A model generated the notes under the pieces. That model was not told the DNA's origin and ran no database searches. It saw only the letters and a list, made by a program, of their open reading frames with translations. The position numbers were made by a program, and so were the translations under genes. From a virus: a DNA stretch of 34,080 nt. Numbering within the stretch: position 1 is the stretch's first letter; every line of letters starts with the position of its first letter. The stretch covers positions 1-34,080 of IMG/VR virus record IMGVR_UViG_3300010413_000106. One strand, 5' to 3'. Below, piece after piece: positions 25,642-32,432 of this stretch.

Positions 25642-25851
25642 TCAAGGGCTATCGTAGCCAGGAGCAGGCTTATCTAGCGCCTTATCAGTTTGATAGAACC
25701 CGCTTGCACGAAACCTGGTACCTAGCGGTTGAAAAACTCTCACGAACGTACCACCACAATCACATCTTGGTGGTGTCTCAGGCGTCTTTCCTATTGGGCC
25801 TAATACTTCTACTGGCCTCTCACACCTGTTGCATTTGAATGTAAATTTCAT
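25642..25851 (-). CDS. FmdB-like zinc-ribbon protein
   Basis: I chose the ATG at 25851 (69 residues), which overlaps the upstream stop as TAATG with AGGTGG 5 nt before. The in-frame GTG at 25860 is the alternative. The protein starts KFTFKCNRCERPVEV and continues PRCDCGGTFVRVF, giving C-x2-C and C-x-C pairs spaced as in FmdB-type zinc ribbons, followed by a basic Phe-rich tail. Probably a small nucleic-acid or protein-binding factor; the phage role is unknown. Confidence 0.65.
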   Translation of the reverse strand: MKFTFKCNRCERPVEVLGPIGKTPETPPRCDCGGTFVRVFQPLGTRFRASGFYQTDKALDKPAPGYDSP

Positions 25852-26294
25852 TATTTCCACCTCACGGCTCTCTTCAGACTGGTTGTAGACCAGTCCATGA
25901 GAAAATGTAAAGTGTCACTTATTACCATTCCAGCAATGAAATAGTAATAAGGACTTATCTTATTTCCAATTCCGAGATAATCTGTCAATAAGAATATTGG
26001 TATTGCCAGATATGTCAATCTGATTAGTGTACTGACCACAGGCCAGTGAGATAAAGACGATCTATGTTTCATTAGCCTTGAATACGGAAACCAAAATGCC
26101 CACCACAGAAACGGAAGGATCTCCCTCGGTTTTCTCCTGTTTAGGTCAAGATCTGGATTGACCACTAAAGTGGTCATAAATCCAGCAAACGTAGCTATAA
26201 CTTCCGGCGTCGGAAACTGTGCGTAAGACATAACTATCGCCATCGTTCCAGCACTTAGGGATGTTGCTACAGTGTGTGTCCTACCACTCGGCAT
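25851..26294 (-). CDS. DUF2227-like membrane protein (putative metal-dependent)
   Basis: The 147-residue protein begins MPSGRTHTVAT and has NPDLDL (46-51), KHRSSLSHWP (76-85) and SDTLHFLMDW (126-135), with three or four hydrophobic spans. The conserved pattern MPSGRTH...PDLD...HRs.lSHw..D..H...D matches the DUF2227/YdjM-type families of membrane proteins with clustered His and Asp that may bind metal. Such a gene beside the terminase is unusual. It may modify host lipids or membranes or protect against superinfection, which is inference. It overlaps the upstream zinc-ribbon gene by 14 nt. Confidence 0.7.
   Translation of the reverse strand: MPSGRTHTVATSLSAGTMAIVMSYAQFPTPEVIATFAGFMTTLVVNPDLDLNRRKPREILPFLWWAFWFPYSRLMKHRSSLSHWPVVSTLIRLTYLAIPIFLLTDYLGIGNKISPYYYFIAGMVISDTLHFLMDWSTTSLKRAVRWK
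26202..26215. repeat. TTCCGGCGTCGGAA (copy 3 of a dispersed near-palindrome family)
   Basis: This is the exact reverse complement of the copy at 12810-12823 and one transition from the perfect palindromes at 6133 and 32459. It lies within FPTPEV codons of the DUF2227-like gene. Confidence 0.75.
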
Positions 26295-26421
26295 CTAAAA
26301 TAGCCTCTTCCTCTTCCTCTTCTGTTGGCTTGCATTCACACTTCCATACGACCATAAGGCCATATTCAAGAGTATCAATGACTATTCTCTCAAGTTCTGC
26401 GTTGCACTCCTCGCATATCAT
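26281..26421 (-). CDS. 46-residue zinc-ribbon mini-protein
   Basis: The product reads MICEECNAELERIVIDTLEY, then GLMVVWKCECKPTEEEEEE and a short acidic tail ending DAEW. C3-x2-C6 and C28-x-C30 form a probable zinc ribbon. The ATG overlaps the terminase stop (ATGATA against TGA) and the 3' end overlaps the DUF2227-like gene by 14 nt, so it fits exactly into the coupled operon. Function unknown. Confidence 0.65.
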   Translation of the reverse strand: MICEECNAELERIVIDTLEYGLMVVWKCECKPTEEEEEEAILDAEW

Positions 26422-27899
26422 CGGCGTCTCCTCGCTCTCCTGTTTCGCTTGTTTACGTATTTCGATGACGTTCCGGCGGATTTATCCTCTTGTGGCACAA
26501 AACGCGTGGAGAAAGCGAGCATCGCCATCATCATCACGATGTCTTGGGGTATCTTCTTGTCACTATCACGTGTGTAGTTCGACATCTGTTTTACTAATCC
26601 TGTTACACTAGGCCATACGATCTCATGGTTTGAGAGCATAAGGGACAGGGCATTCAAAGCGGGTTCTTTGTCACGTGAGAAGTTCACCCCATGTGTGCTG
26701 ATCCCCATGTCATCAAAGGCTAATTGCTGAATACCTTTTTGGGTAGCCGTTGTATCCAGAGCCTTGAAGTGAGGTCTGTACTTGTTTATGGCATACTTGT
26801 AGCTACTCAGGAAGGGCTTATAATCGCCTCTACCAAACACCCAATCAAAATAGACTAGCTGATTGGGAGTAGTATCTACTCTCAGGACGCCAACGGAAGG
26901 ACTGTTCCGTCTCGGCGGGTCATCTGTGCCAGGATCACCTGCCATAACATAGGATCCTCGAGGATCAAAGGGCAACTCGAATTTGGTCACTCCATACCTC
27001 GGATGCTCTTCCCACACATATCCTTCTGATGGTTTCTTGGTAGGATCTTCGGGGTTTAGCTCGAGGTATATCATATCGTTCATGCTCTGGTCGGTACACG
27101 CCATAATATGACGTTTCGGGAACATCGACTGACCATAGTCGGGGAACTCGGCGTCCATCTCGACAGCTCTCATCTCTGGACTGTATTCTGCCTCCATGAG
27201 GGCTATCTGCTCTTCTGTTAGGGTTGTGTTGTCCCTGGTCCGGACCCTGAAGGAAATATACTGCTTGAGATTGCGAGAAGTGCTATCGGGATCGCCTCTG
27301 TAGTATCTTTCTACCAACCACGGCGCATCAGACGGCGAAGTGATAACATCTAATCTGGCATGACGTGTGGTTCCATCGGGACGTGTACCACGAAGACGAC
27401 CACGTAGGATCTTTGGTGTCTCCCCAAGGTAATCAAGAGCACCCTCGTCGTACACAATGCGGTCATACTCACTACCACGAATGAACCGAGCGTCGGTACC
27501 AGCAGTACGAAATTCCCACTCTGAGAAGTTCTTGAATGTTACGATAGGCCAGGGTCTTAGCTTGATATTGTAAATGTGTGGCTCGAGCCGTTCGTTACTT
27601 TCATACCACATCATGAACATGTCGAATGGTAGCTCTGCTTGTTTAGCAGTCACAGAGGTATTCAATGCCCTGAAGTACGGGATTGACAGGCAATCCATAA
27701 GCACGGACGCCGCAGAGGTTATTGTCTTCCCTGCGGCGATACCTGCCAAGAACGTGGTATTCATTTGTACGGCTTGATGGTAGGCATACTGGTACGCAAG
27801 GGGTGCCCAACCTCTCAGGTACCACTTTGTTCCTAAGTGAAAGCCTCCATGTTCTCTTCTAACTATTCTGAGTAGGTCTAATTCTTTATCCGTTATCAA
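26418..27899 (-). CDS. terL: Terminase large subunit
   Basis: The 493-residue protein has the ATPase Walker A FLAGIAAGKT (K58) and Walker B RIVYDEGA (D151, E152). The RNase-H-like nuclease follows with acidic residues in VMAGDPGTDD (D322), FKALDTTATQ (D382) and KIPQDIVMMM (D453). The C-terminus is very basic (KRNRRARRRR). It cuts the DNA concatemer and powers packaging through the portal. The start is TTG at 27899, with GAGGTG 8 nt before it, overlapping the upstream gene by 14 nt. I see no obvious small subunit next to it; the 81-residue upstream gene is a weak candidate. Confidence 0.93.
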   Translation of the reverse strand: MITDKELDLLRIVRREHGGFHLGTKWYLRGWAPLAYQYAYHQAVQMNTTFLAGIAAGKTITSAASVLMDCLSIPYFRALNTSVTAKQAELPFDMFMMWYESNERLEPHIYNIKLRPWPIVTFKNFSEWEFRTAGTDARFIRGSEYDRIVYDEGALDYLGETPKILRGRLRGTRPDGTTRHARLDVITSPSDAPWLVERYYRGDPDSTSRNLKQYISFRVRTRDNTTLTEEQIALMEAEYSPEMRAVEMDAEFPDYGQSMFPKRHIMACTDQSMNDMIYLELNPEDPTKKPSEGYVWEEHPRYGVTKFELPFDPRGSYVMAGDPGTDDPPRRNSPSVGVLRVDTTPNQLVYFDWVFGRGDYKPFLSSYKYAINKYRPHFKALDTTATQKGIQQLAFDDMGISTHGVNFSRDKEPALNALSLMLSNHEIVWPSVTGLVKQMSNYTRDSDKKIPQDIVMMMAMLAFSTRFVPQEDKSAGTSSKYVNKRNRRARRRR

Positions 27900-28131
27900 C
27901 CTTATGCACCTCTATCTGTTTATCAAGAGGTGTGAAAACGTAATCCCCATTCGCAAGCATCTTCTTCAGCTTACAGGCCACGCCTTTTATCATGTAAACG
28001 GGCTCTCCTTCTGGTCTTGCTATGAAACTTCGATGGGCGGTGTTGAGGACAGTCATCCTCACACCATTTACGCTCACGACCTCTTGGTGTTGTAATTCTA
28101 AATACTTGACCCCTTTTACTTTAGATTTCAT
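27886..28131 (-). CDS. Small protein of unknown function upstream of terminase
   Basis: This 81-residue basic protein (KSKVKGVKYLELQHQEVVSV, HRSFIARPEGEPVYMIKGVA, CKLKKMLANGDYVFTPLDKQIE) is beta-rich. It has GGAGGA 7 nt before its ATG, overlaps the glycosidase stop by 11 nt and overlaps the terminase start. Its place just before the large terminase suggests a packaging accessory, but it lacks the DNA-binding HTH expected of a small terminase. Confidence 0.5.
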   Translation of the reverse strand: MKSKVKGVKYLELQHQEVVSVNGVRMTVLNTAHRSFIARPEGEPVYMIKGVACKLKKMLANGDYVFTPLDKQIEVHKVDNG

Positions 28132-29017
28132 CGCAAATCCTCCTGTATGTGTGGTAGGCGGGACGTATGTGGTCCCTGTAGATTAAATCTGTGTTTTTCC
28201 AACCATTATTCATTAGCGTGTACCAGTTCATGCCGTCTACCCCCACCTCGTCTAGCCTATTGTAAGTGTACTCGAGATATTCAGCCTGGTAATCTGCTTG
28301 CAAGTCGTCCATTCCATCCCACTGGTACGCTGTTTCAGACAGTACGATCGGTCCATCGTAGAAACCCCTGAGCCGAGTTGCCTTGTTTATGGCATGTGTA
28401 AAGTTTTTGACGTACCCTGAGTAGGAGTGGTATGATAGCTTGTCCATCTTTGCGGTGCTCACAAACCCCTCTGTGAAACTCCAGTGTCCCTCATTACCCA
28501 ACATAAGGGCACCACCCCATATTTCAACTTTGCACCGCTTTTTGACATAGTCGTAGACGTAACCAACAAACCTTCCAAATCCAGCGCCACCATTGTACAT
28601 ATCATCTTCACCGAAACACCCTATGTACTTATCGGCACCTGCCCAAAGCTCATCACGCCTGACCTCTGGCTCATTCCATAGCTCTACGGCATAAGGTTGG
28701 TAGATCATCACAACGTCCACGACGAATTGAGCAAAAATTCGCCAGTAATCGCCTTTTACTGGCGAACATTCATACTGCGGGTATACTCGAGCCCACTCTG
28801 GCGAGTTCTTGATCTGGATTGATCGATCTACGTGAGAAAGAAGTGCTCTCCTCTCAGCGAGATCTCCAAAATCCTCACTATCCATCCACTTGATGCCAGT
28901 ATGCACCCTAGCCTTTGGATGGACATAGGATACACTCTCGTCATTCACTCGCTCAACCCAAGTCGATAAAAACGGCTTGCGCTTGTAGTTCTTCATTATC
29001 ATCGGAAGATATATCAT
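28121..29017 (-). CDS. Clan-A-type glycoside hydrolase (GH5/GH39-like TIM barrel)
   Basis: The 298-residue protein shows the marks of a clan GH-A barrel: VELWNEPEV near strand 4 (N115, acid/base E116), LSYHSYSGYV (H197), PIVLSETAYQ near strand 7 (nucleophile E228) and GMNWYTLMNNG near strand 8 (W265). It covers a whole compact barrel without signal peptide or carbohydrate module. It should hydrolyse a beta-linked glycan, possibly host capsule or exopolysaccharide. The gene overlaps the nuclease stop as ATGA and lies far from the fibre genes. It could be a virion depolymerase or a release factor; the substrate is unknown. Confidence 0.75.
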   Translation of the reverse strand: MIYLPMIMKNYKRKPFLSTWVERVNDESVSYVHPKARVHTGIKWMDSEDFGDLAERRALLSHVDRSIQIKNSPEWARVYPQYECSPVKGDYWRIFAQFVVDVVMIYQPYAVELWNEPEVRRDELWAGADKYIGCFGEDDMYNGGAGFGRFVGYVYDYVKKRCKVEIWGGALMLGNEGHWSFTEGFVSTAKMDKLSYHSYSGYVKNFTHAINKATRLRGFYDGPIVLSETAYQWDGMDDLQADYQAEYLEYTYNRLDEVGVDGMNWYTLMNNGWKNTDLIYRDHIRPAYHTYRRICDEI

Positions 29018-29502
29018 CCTAACAGCCTCAAGGCATAAGCTGGTCTTAGCAAATATACTGGAACCTCACGACATGGACGCTCACGCTCATTGTTTATCCG
29101 ACGCCTCATGATATAACGCTTGCTCTGGTATCCTGCCACAAACCCATTTTTCTCGTCGATCCGAACAAATGTCTGCACGACAAAGTCTGCTTTCAACTTC
29201 TTGCCTTTAGGCCACTGGAGGTGGAGCTTGGATGGTTTCCAGTATGGTCTTAGGTTTGTTGCACGAATATCCAAGGTGTATTTACCATAGGGTATGTCTA
29301 CCCCGCCGTCGAAGTGTGTGTGTAAAACTTCGCTTAGACCCAAGTATCTGCGCACAATCAGCTCGCCCATCACTCCAGACACTTCAAAGTAGTCTTCATC
29401 ACTCTCGATATGGTTAGCCGTCTTGTTATTCTTCAGGCGTTCCTGCGCAACGTATTGAATGTAATCCCACTTATCCGCTACGTCGTATACCTTACTGAAC
29501 AT
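29014..29502 (-). CDS. PD-(D/E)XK-like nuclease
   Basis: I chose the ATG at 29502 (162 residues): it overlaps the upstream stop as TAATG and has AGGAG before it. Longer versions run through another gene. The core is VSGVMGELIVRRYLG (E47), then HFDGGVDIPYGKYTLDIRAT (D69, D78). This matches the helix-E and strand pattern GxxGE ... DGGxD ... xxDxKxT of PD-(D/E)XK enzymes, with R80 where lysine is usual. The rest (KADFVVQTFVRID, GFVAGYQSKRYIM) resembles small restriction-type nucleases that read substrates. Likely a DNA nuclease for host degradation or packaging; the Lys to Arg change makes activity uncertain. Confidence 0.6.
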   Translation of the reverse strand: MFSKVYDVADKWDYIQYVAQERLKNNKTANHIESDEDYFEVSGVMGELIVRRYLGLSEVLHTHFDGGVDIPYGKYTLDIRATNLRPYWKPSKLHLQWPKGKKLKADFVVQTFVRIDEKNGFVAGYQSKRYIMRRRINNERERPCREVPVYLLRPAYALRLLG

Positions 29503-29672
29503 TATAGAGCTCCTACATAATCTAGCACGACGAGGCCAATCAACATCACCGCCGCCGATGCCATTGCGAGCAACATAGCCCCTCTCTTCCTCGATAGAGC
29601 GCCAATGACTACACCAGCACCACCGATTGCCCACAGGAATATGCCTATAACAGTACCTATGTCATTGTCCAT
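29502..29672 (-). CDS. Small two-span membrane protein
   Basis: I start it at the ATG at 29672 (56 residues), which overlaps the upstream stop and has AAGGA 6 nt before it. Residues 6-26 (IGTVIGIFLWAIGGAGVVIGA) and 33-52 (AMLLAMASAAVMLIGLVVLD) are membrane segments joined by a short basic turn (SRKRG). Size and topology allow a class II holin or a spanin-like helper, but such small proteins are common and the function is not shown. Confidence 0.55.
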   Translation of the reverse strand: MDNDIGTVIGIFLWAIGGAGVVIGALSRKRGAMLLAMASAAVMLIGLVVLDYVGAL

Positions 29673-30558
29673 TGGTATCCTTCCATTCACCTATAACTTG
29701 GTGTGCGTAAGATTTAGCCGTCCCTACTTCTCTGGCTATTTCCGATGGGCCAGGAAGATACCCTTCTTTCAAAACGGTACTATCGATGTAGTCCATGATT
29801 TCTTGACGGACTTCATTCGATCCATAATTCTTTAGATGCGTTCGCTTGTTCGTTCGTTCTGTCGTTGTGGACGAACGAACGTTCGCCTCTTCGACAAGTT
29901 CTCCTCTCGCTATTTTTCGCTCGAGGGATCTAGCCCATGAAGAGAGCAGACGTTCCTGATATTCTGCCTTTAGTTCGTCGTAGTCCCTACCAGCATTTTT
30001 GCGTCGCTCTCCTGCGAGAGCTATCTCTCCGCCAAGGACATCGCCACCGATGTAGGCTACCAGCGATGCGCCGATACCGATAATCACGGTAAGGGTGTAC
30101 TGGAAGTACCTCAGCAGGGTAGGGTCGATATTGTCGATAAGGTGCAAGCTCTGTCCTAGACCAGCAAACATACTGATAAGGACAGCAAAGAAAATTCCAA
30201 CCCCCAATTTAGTATTTTGATTTCCTGTATCTTGTTTACTCGCTCGAATAGCAGACCATACGACTATTCCGCCCTCGATTGCCAAGACAACAGCTACGGC
30301 CTCGGCGATGGCGAGGTATGGGTTCCCTGATAAAAGGGCAGCCTCATAGAATATATCCATTGTACGTAACGTTGCTAAAAGTAGAGCGCTGACTGAAGTG
30401 ATCAATACCGCCCAAAATCTCCAGTCTAACCCCACCGCAGCCTTAAAGCGGGGTGGGGGTCTTTGCTGGATATAGTTCTGCTTGAATAGTTCGAAGGCCT
30501 CCTCTTCTTGGCGAGATATCTCGCTAAGATCCACTCTTCGTCTCCCATTCGTAGCCAC
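29662..30558 (-). CDS. Membrane-anchored helix-turn-helix protein
   Basis: The 298-residue protein has four membrane spans (about 46-65, 83-103, 118-139, 152-172), a charged helical stretch (180-225), a Ser/Thr/Arg-rich linker and a C-terminal helix-turn-helix/winged segment (268-292: LPGPSEIAREVGTAKSYAHQVIGEW). The start is GTG at 30558, inside the preceding zinc-ribbon gene. The fusion would tether a DNA-binding domain to the host membrane, as one-component sensor-regulators do. In a phage it could anchor DNA to the membrane or sense membrane state at lysis. Both are inferences. Confidence 0.65.
   Translation of the reverse strand: MATNGRRRVDLSEISRQEEEAFELFKQNYIQQRPPPRFKAAVGLDWRFWAVLITSVSALLLATLRTMDIFYEAALLSGNPYLAIAEAVAVVLAIEGGIVVWSAIRASKQDTGNQNTKLGVGIFFAVLISMFAGLGQSLHLIDNIDPTLLRYFQYTLTVIIGIGASLVAYIGGDVLGGEIALAGERRKNAGRDYDELKAEYQERLLSSWARSLERKIARGELVEEANVRSSTTTERTNKRTHLKNYGSNEVRQEIMDYIDSTVLKEGYLPGPSEIAREVGTAKSYAHQVIGEWKDTNGQ
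29848..29880. repeat. 9-bp inverted repeat GTTCGTTCG / CGAACGAAC
   Basis: Perfect arms flank a 15-nt spacer, and TTCG units are repeated around them (GTTCGC occurs on both sides). It lies in the linker region of the membrane HTH gene, where codons for Arg/Thr repeats could explain it; a binding site is possible. Confidence 0.5.
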
Positions 30559-30688
30559 AGTTCTGGCAGGCGTATCTCACGATAACTTCTGTGATTTCCT
30601 TTCCCTGGAACCAGTAACTTTCAACACTTTCCTGAGCTACGGCTTTCTTTTCTTCGCATTCAGGGCACTTGTATTTGGTCTTCGCCAT
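30524..30688 (-). CDS. 54-residue zinc-ribbon mini-protein
   Basis: The product starts MAKTKYKCPECEEKKAVAQE and has YACQNCGYEWETK near its end: two C-x2-C knuckles (C8, C11, C42, C45) about 30 residues apart, a classical zinc ribbon. AAGGATAT precedes its ATG, which overlaps the HNH gene. Its 3' end overlaps the membrane HTH gene by 35 nt. Probably a nucleic-acid-binding or transcription-related factor. Confidence 0.7.
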   Translation of the reverse strand: MAKTKYKCPECEEKKAVAQESVESYWFQGKEITEVIVRYACQNCGYEWETKSGS

Positions 30689-30950
30689 ATCCTTCTCCGT
30701 ATACTTCTACAAGTATCGCTCTGAGGTCTTCAGAGCTTATTCTTTTCTCCTCCGCCATGTCGTGATGTTTTCGACAGAGGGTGATTAGGTTTTTGGACAC
30801 GTCCCCACCACCTGCGGAACGAGGAATGATGTGATGGGGATCAAGTCCAAACTGACATGGGTCAGAGCGAAAGAAACCGTACATGCAGACACGATCTCTT
30901 TCCTCAACGACCCATTTGAGCATCTTGGGGTTTTTTATCCTCTTGTTCAA
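30660..30950 (-). CDS. HNH endonuclease
   Basis: The 96-residue protein contains the core LDPHHIIPRSAGGGDVSKN (H38, H39, N54) and LITLCRKHHDMAEE (H62, H63), with a Cys pair (C22, C32) upstream that may bind structural zinc. This is the HNH fold of phage packaging nucleases. Free-standing HNH genes close to the terminase are common in HK97-like phages, where they assist DNA cutting at packaging. The start is TTG at 30950, overlapping the upstream TGA; an ATG eight codons later is the alternative and would keep the domain whole. Confidence 0.85.
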   Translation of the reverse strand: MNKRIKNPKMLKWVVEERDRVCMYGFFRSDPCQFGLDPHHIIPRSAGGGDVSKNLITLCRKHHDMAEEKRISSEDLRAILVEVYGEGYGEDQIQVP

Positions 30951-31453
30951 AATTGGTTACTCGGATATTCTCCCCTTTGGCTCGAGCGACGCCTCCCTGT
31001 GACGTAAGCGTTTAGAGGTTTCAGCAGGGACCACAAAGCGCCTCCAGCTAACACAAACAATACCTCAGATCCAAGGGTGTACAGGAGAAAGCTCTCCAGC
31101 GTTGCGATTAGAACAAGGCCGTTTGACTGCCAACCGAATGATTTGAAATAGACATCGGTTGATACGTCAAGGCACAGCATCACACCGGCGACAACAATGT
31201 ACCAAGGGTTTTTCTTCTCAATACCCAAGTACGTTAGAGCAACCTGTGTGGCCTGTGGCAAAAGCGCAACCCAAAACCCAAGGTTAGGATTAACCTTATT
31301 TGTGGGTATCATTTGGTAGCCGTAAAGCGACGTTTGATAGTCCTCTACCATGAGCACTATCGATATGCCAAATAGTAACAGGAACGTCGCAAACACTATT
31401 ACAATCAGTGGCGAGTTTTGTACCCTTTTAGTCATATCGTTGAAGGTTCCCAT
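30947..31453 (-). CDS. Multi-span membrane protein
   Basis: The 168-residue protein has hydrophobic segments at about 14-35, 57-76, 85-103 and 112-136, then a basic tail (VTGRRRSSQRGEY). It starts right after the stop of the upstream membrane protein. It could act in lysis timing, in superinfection exclusion or in membrane remodelling. No motif helps to decide. The second and third spans flank a short KKNP loop. Confidence 0.6.
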   Translation of the reverse strand: MGTFNDMTKRVQNSPLIVIVFATFLLLFGISIVLMVEDYQTSLYGYQMIPTNKVNPNLGFWVALLPQATQVALTYLGIEKKNPWYIVVAGVMLCLDVSTDVYFKSFGWQSNGLVLIATLESFLLYTLGSEVLFVLAGGALWSLLKPLNAYVTGRRRSSQRGEYPSNQF

Positions 31454-31454
31454 C

Positions 31455-31829
31455 TTATCCTCTCAATCCTGATCCACCACCAATTTCCTTGATGGTGATG
31501 AAGCGGCTTGCCAACCCTTCGGGATCCCAACCGATCTTCTCGAAGAACGAGGCCAGGAAAACATTGTATACCAGGGTTGCCCAACCAAACAGAGCAGTTA
31601 TGTAGGCTACAACCACCTGTACGTTGCCAGCGAAGTCATCGACAAATACGGGCAGCTCATCTATGTTGAAGATGACTGCCAGAACAACACTAAGCACGTA
31701 GACGATTGCAGTAGCCCACCGGCGAGAGATGACATTCTCTCCCCATTTTGCGATAGCCCATCTGATCGCACCAGCAACACCTGATGCAGCGAGGCCTATC
31801 AAAAACATTTGAATTGCGTCGAGTTCCAT
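31455..31829 (-). CDS. Small membrane protein, holin candidate
   Basis: This 124-residue protein has three spans at about 6-25, 38-55 and 70-92 and a soluble C-terminus. It is the first gene after the leftward promoter, with AAGGAGAAACCAAC before its ATG. Three spans and the size fit a class I holin, which would export the leaderless GH25 endolysin encoded downstream in the same direction. The dibasic pattern (SRRWA) between spans 1 and 2 fits membrane topology rules. Other small membrane genes in this operon are competing candidates. Confidence 0.5.
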   Translation of the reverse strand: MELDAIQMFLIGLAASGVAGAIRWAIAKWGENVISRRWATAIVYVLSVVLAVIFNIDELPVFVDDFAGNVQVVVAYITALFGWATLVYNVFLASFFEKIGWDPEGLASRFITIKEIGGGSGLRG

Positions 31830-31852
31830 GTTGGTTTCTCCTTTTCAAACTC

Positions 31853-31881
31853 TTGACATTTTGGTTTTTATGTGCTACAAT
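31853..31881 (+). promoter_or_regulatory. Rightward sigma-70 promoter (early genes)
   Basis: TTGACA (31853-31858), 17 nt, then TACAAT (31876-31881), preceded by TGC as an extended -10. Transcription would start near 31888 and enter the plus-strand gene at 31925. It faces an equally good leftward promoter. Confidence 0.85.
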
Positions 31882-31884
31882 GGC

Positions 31885-31913
31885 ATTATACACGATAAAA
31901 CAGATTTTGTCAA
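31885..31913 (-). promoter_or_regulatory. Leftward sigma-70 promoter (late block)
   Basis: On the minus strand TTGACA (31913-31908), 17 nt, then TATAAT (31890-31885), both perfect consensus. Transcription would start near 31878 and enter the membrane protein gene at 31829, then run into the long leftward block. The 10-nt -10 overlap zone with the rightward promoter means both cannot be occupied at once. Confidence 0.85.
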
Positions 31914-31924
31914 GAGGAGAAAAG

Positions 31925-32215
31925 ATGGCTAAAAAGCTACTTGCGACGGCTACAGTCGATGTCTTGTACGACGAGCCAGACACCTCTACCTATAGAGGAG
32001 TACAATGCCGAGCTGGATTTTATTCAGAAACATTCAACAGTGGGGACATAAGCGAAGACTACAGAGAGGCCTGCAAAAAAGGGAAAGAGTTCGCTACCGT
32101 CGTGATGAATTCCTCATCCGTGGACGATTTTCTTATGGACGGTCCTTTCATCTATCAAGATGGGACAATAAGGAGACTAAAAAATGAACCTCGAGGAAGC
32201 GCAGAAAGTACATAA
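31925..32215 (+). CDS. First rightward gene, unknown function
   Basis: The ATG at 31925 follows AAGAGGAGAAAAG directly downstream of the rightward promoter, giving 96 residues; a longer version would run through the promoter. The protein reads MAKKLLATATVDVLYDEPDT, FNSGDISEDYREACKKGKEF, SSVDDFLMDGPFIYQDGTIR: an acidic alpha/beta protein without known motifs. Its strong promoter and first position suggest a takeover or anti-host protein, which is inference. It overlaps the next gene by 32 nt. Confidence 0.65.
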   Translation: MAKKLLATATVDVLYDEPDTSTYRGVQCRAGFYSETFNSGDISEDYREACKKGKEFATVVMNSSSVDDFLMDGPFIYQDGTIRRLKNEPRGSAEST

Positions 32216-32432
32216 GGCTCTTGCAAGCGCATTTGCATACGCCAATGAAAACCCCAATGACCCAAAGCAAAGGTACCCGTTTTGCAACCCTTCCCTGGTG
32301 GAACAACTAAACGACGCAATAAATGTCATAAGGCCGATCATGGAAGACCTCGGCTACGAAGGAAATATGTACGGCATGTATGACGCTGGAGCAATGTACT
32401 CTGATGAGTTCACTGACCACAATCCCACCTAA
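32184..32432 (+). CDS. Small rightward gene, unknown function
   Basis: This 82-residue acidic protein (NLEEAQKVHKALASAFAYAN, PSLVEQLNDAINVIRPIMED) is mostly helical and ends GMYDAGAMYSDEFTDHNPT. AGGAGA precedes its ATG. It overlaps both neighbours, as is usual for compact early phage operons. No family recognised. Confidence 0.6.
   Translation: MNLEEAQKVHKALASAFAYANENPNDPKQRYPFCNPSLVEQLNDAINVIRPIMEDLGYEGNMYGMYDAGAMYSDEFTDHNPT

Larger units (their letters stand above)
31850..31916. repeat. Inverted repeat CTCTTGACA / TGTCAAGAG holding both -35 boxes
   Basis: Perfect 9-bp arms at 31850-31858 and 31908-31916 place both -35 hexamers symmetrically about a centre at 31883. A dimeric regulator or two competing RNA polymerases would see a symmetrical site. 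Confidence 0.75.

Noticed and set aside
29505-29634. N-terminal extension of the PD-(D/E)XK-like gene
   Set aside because: The extension is an out-of-phase reading of the small membrane protein gene; the ATG at 29502 has a good ribosome site and a TAATG junction.
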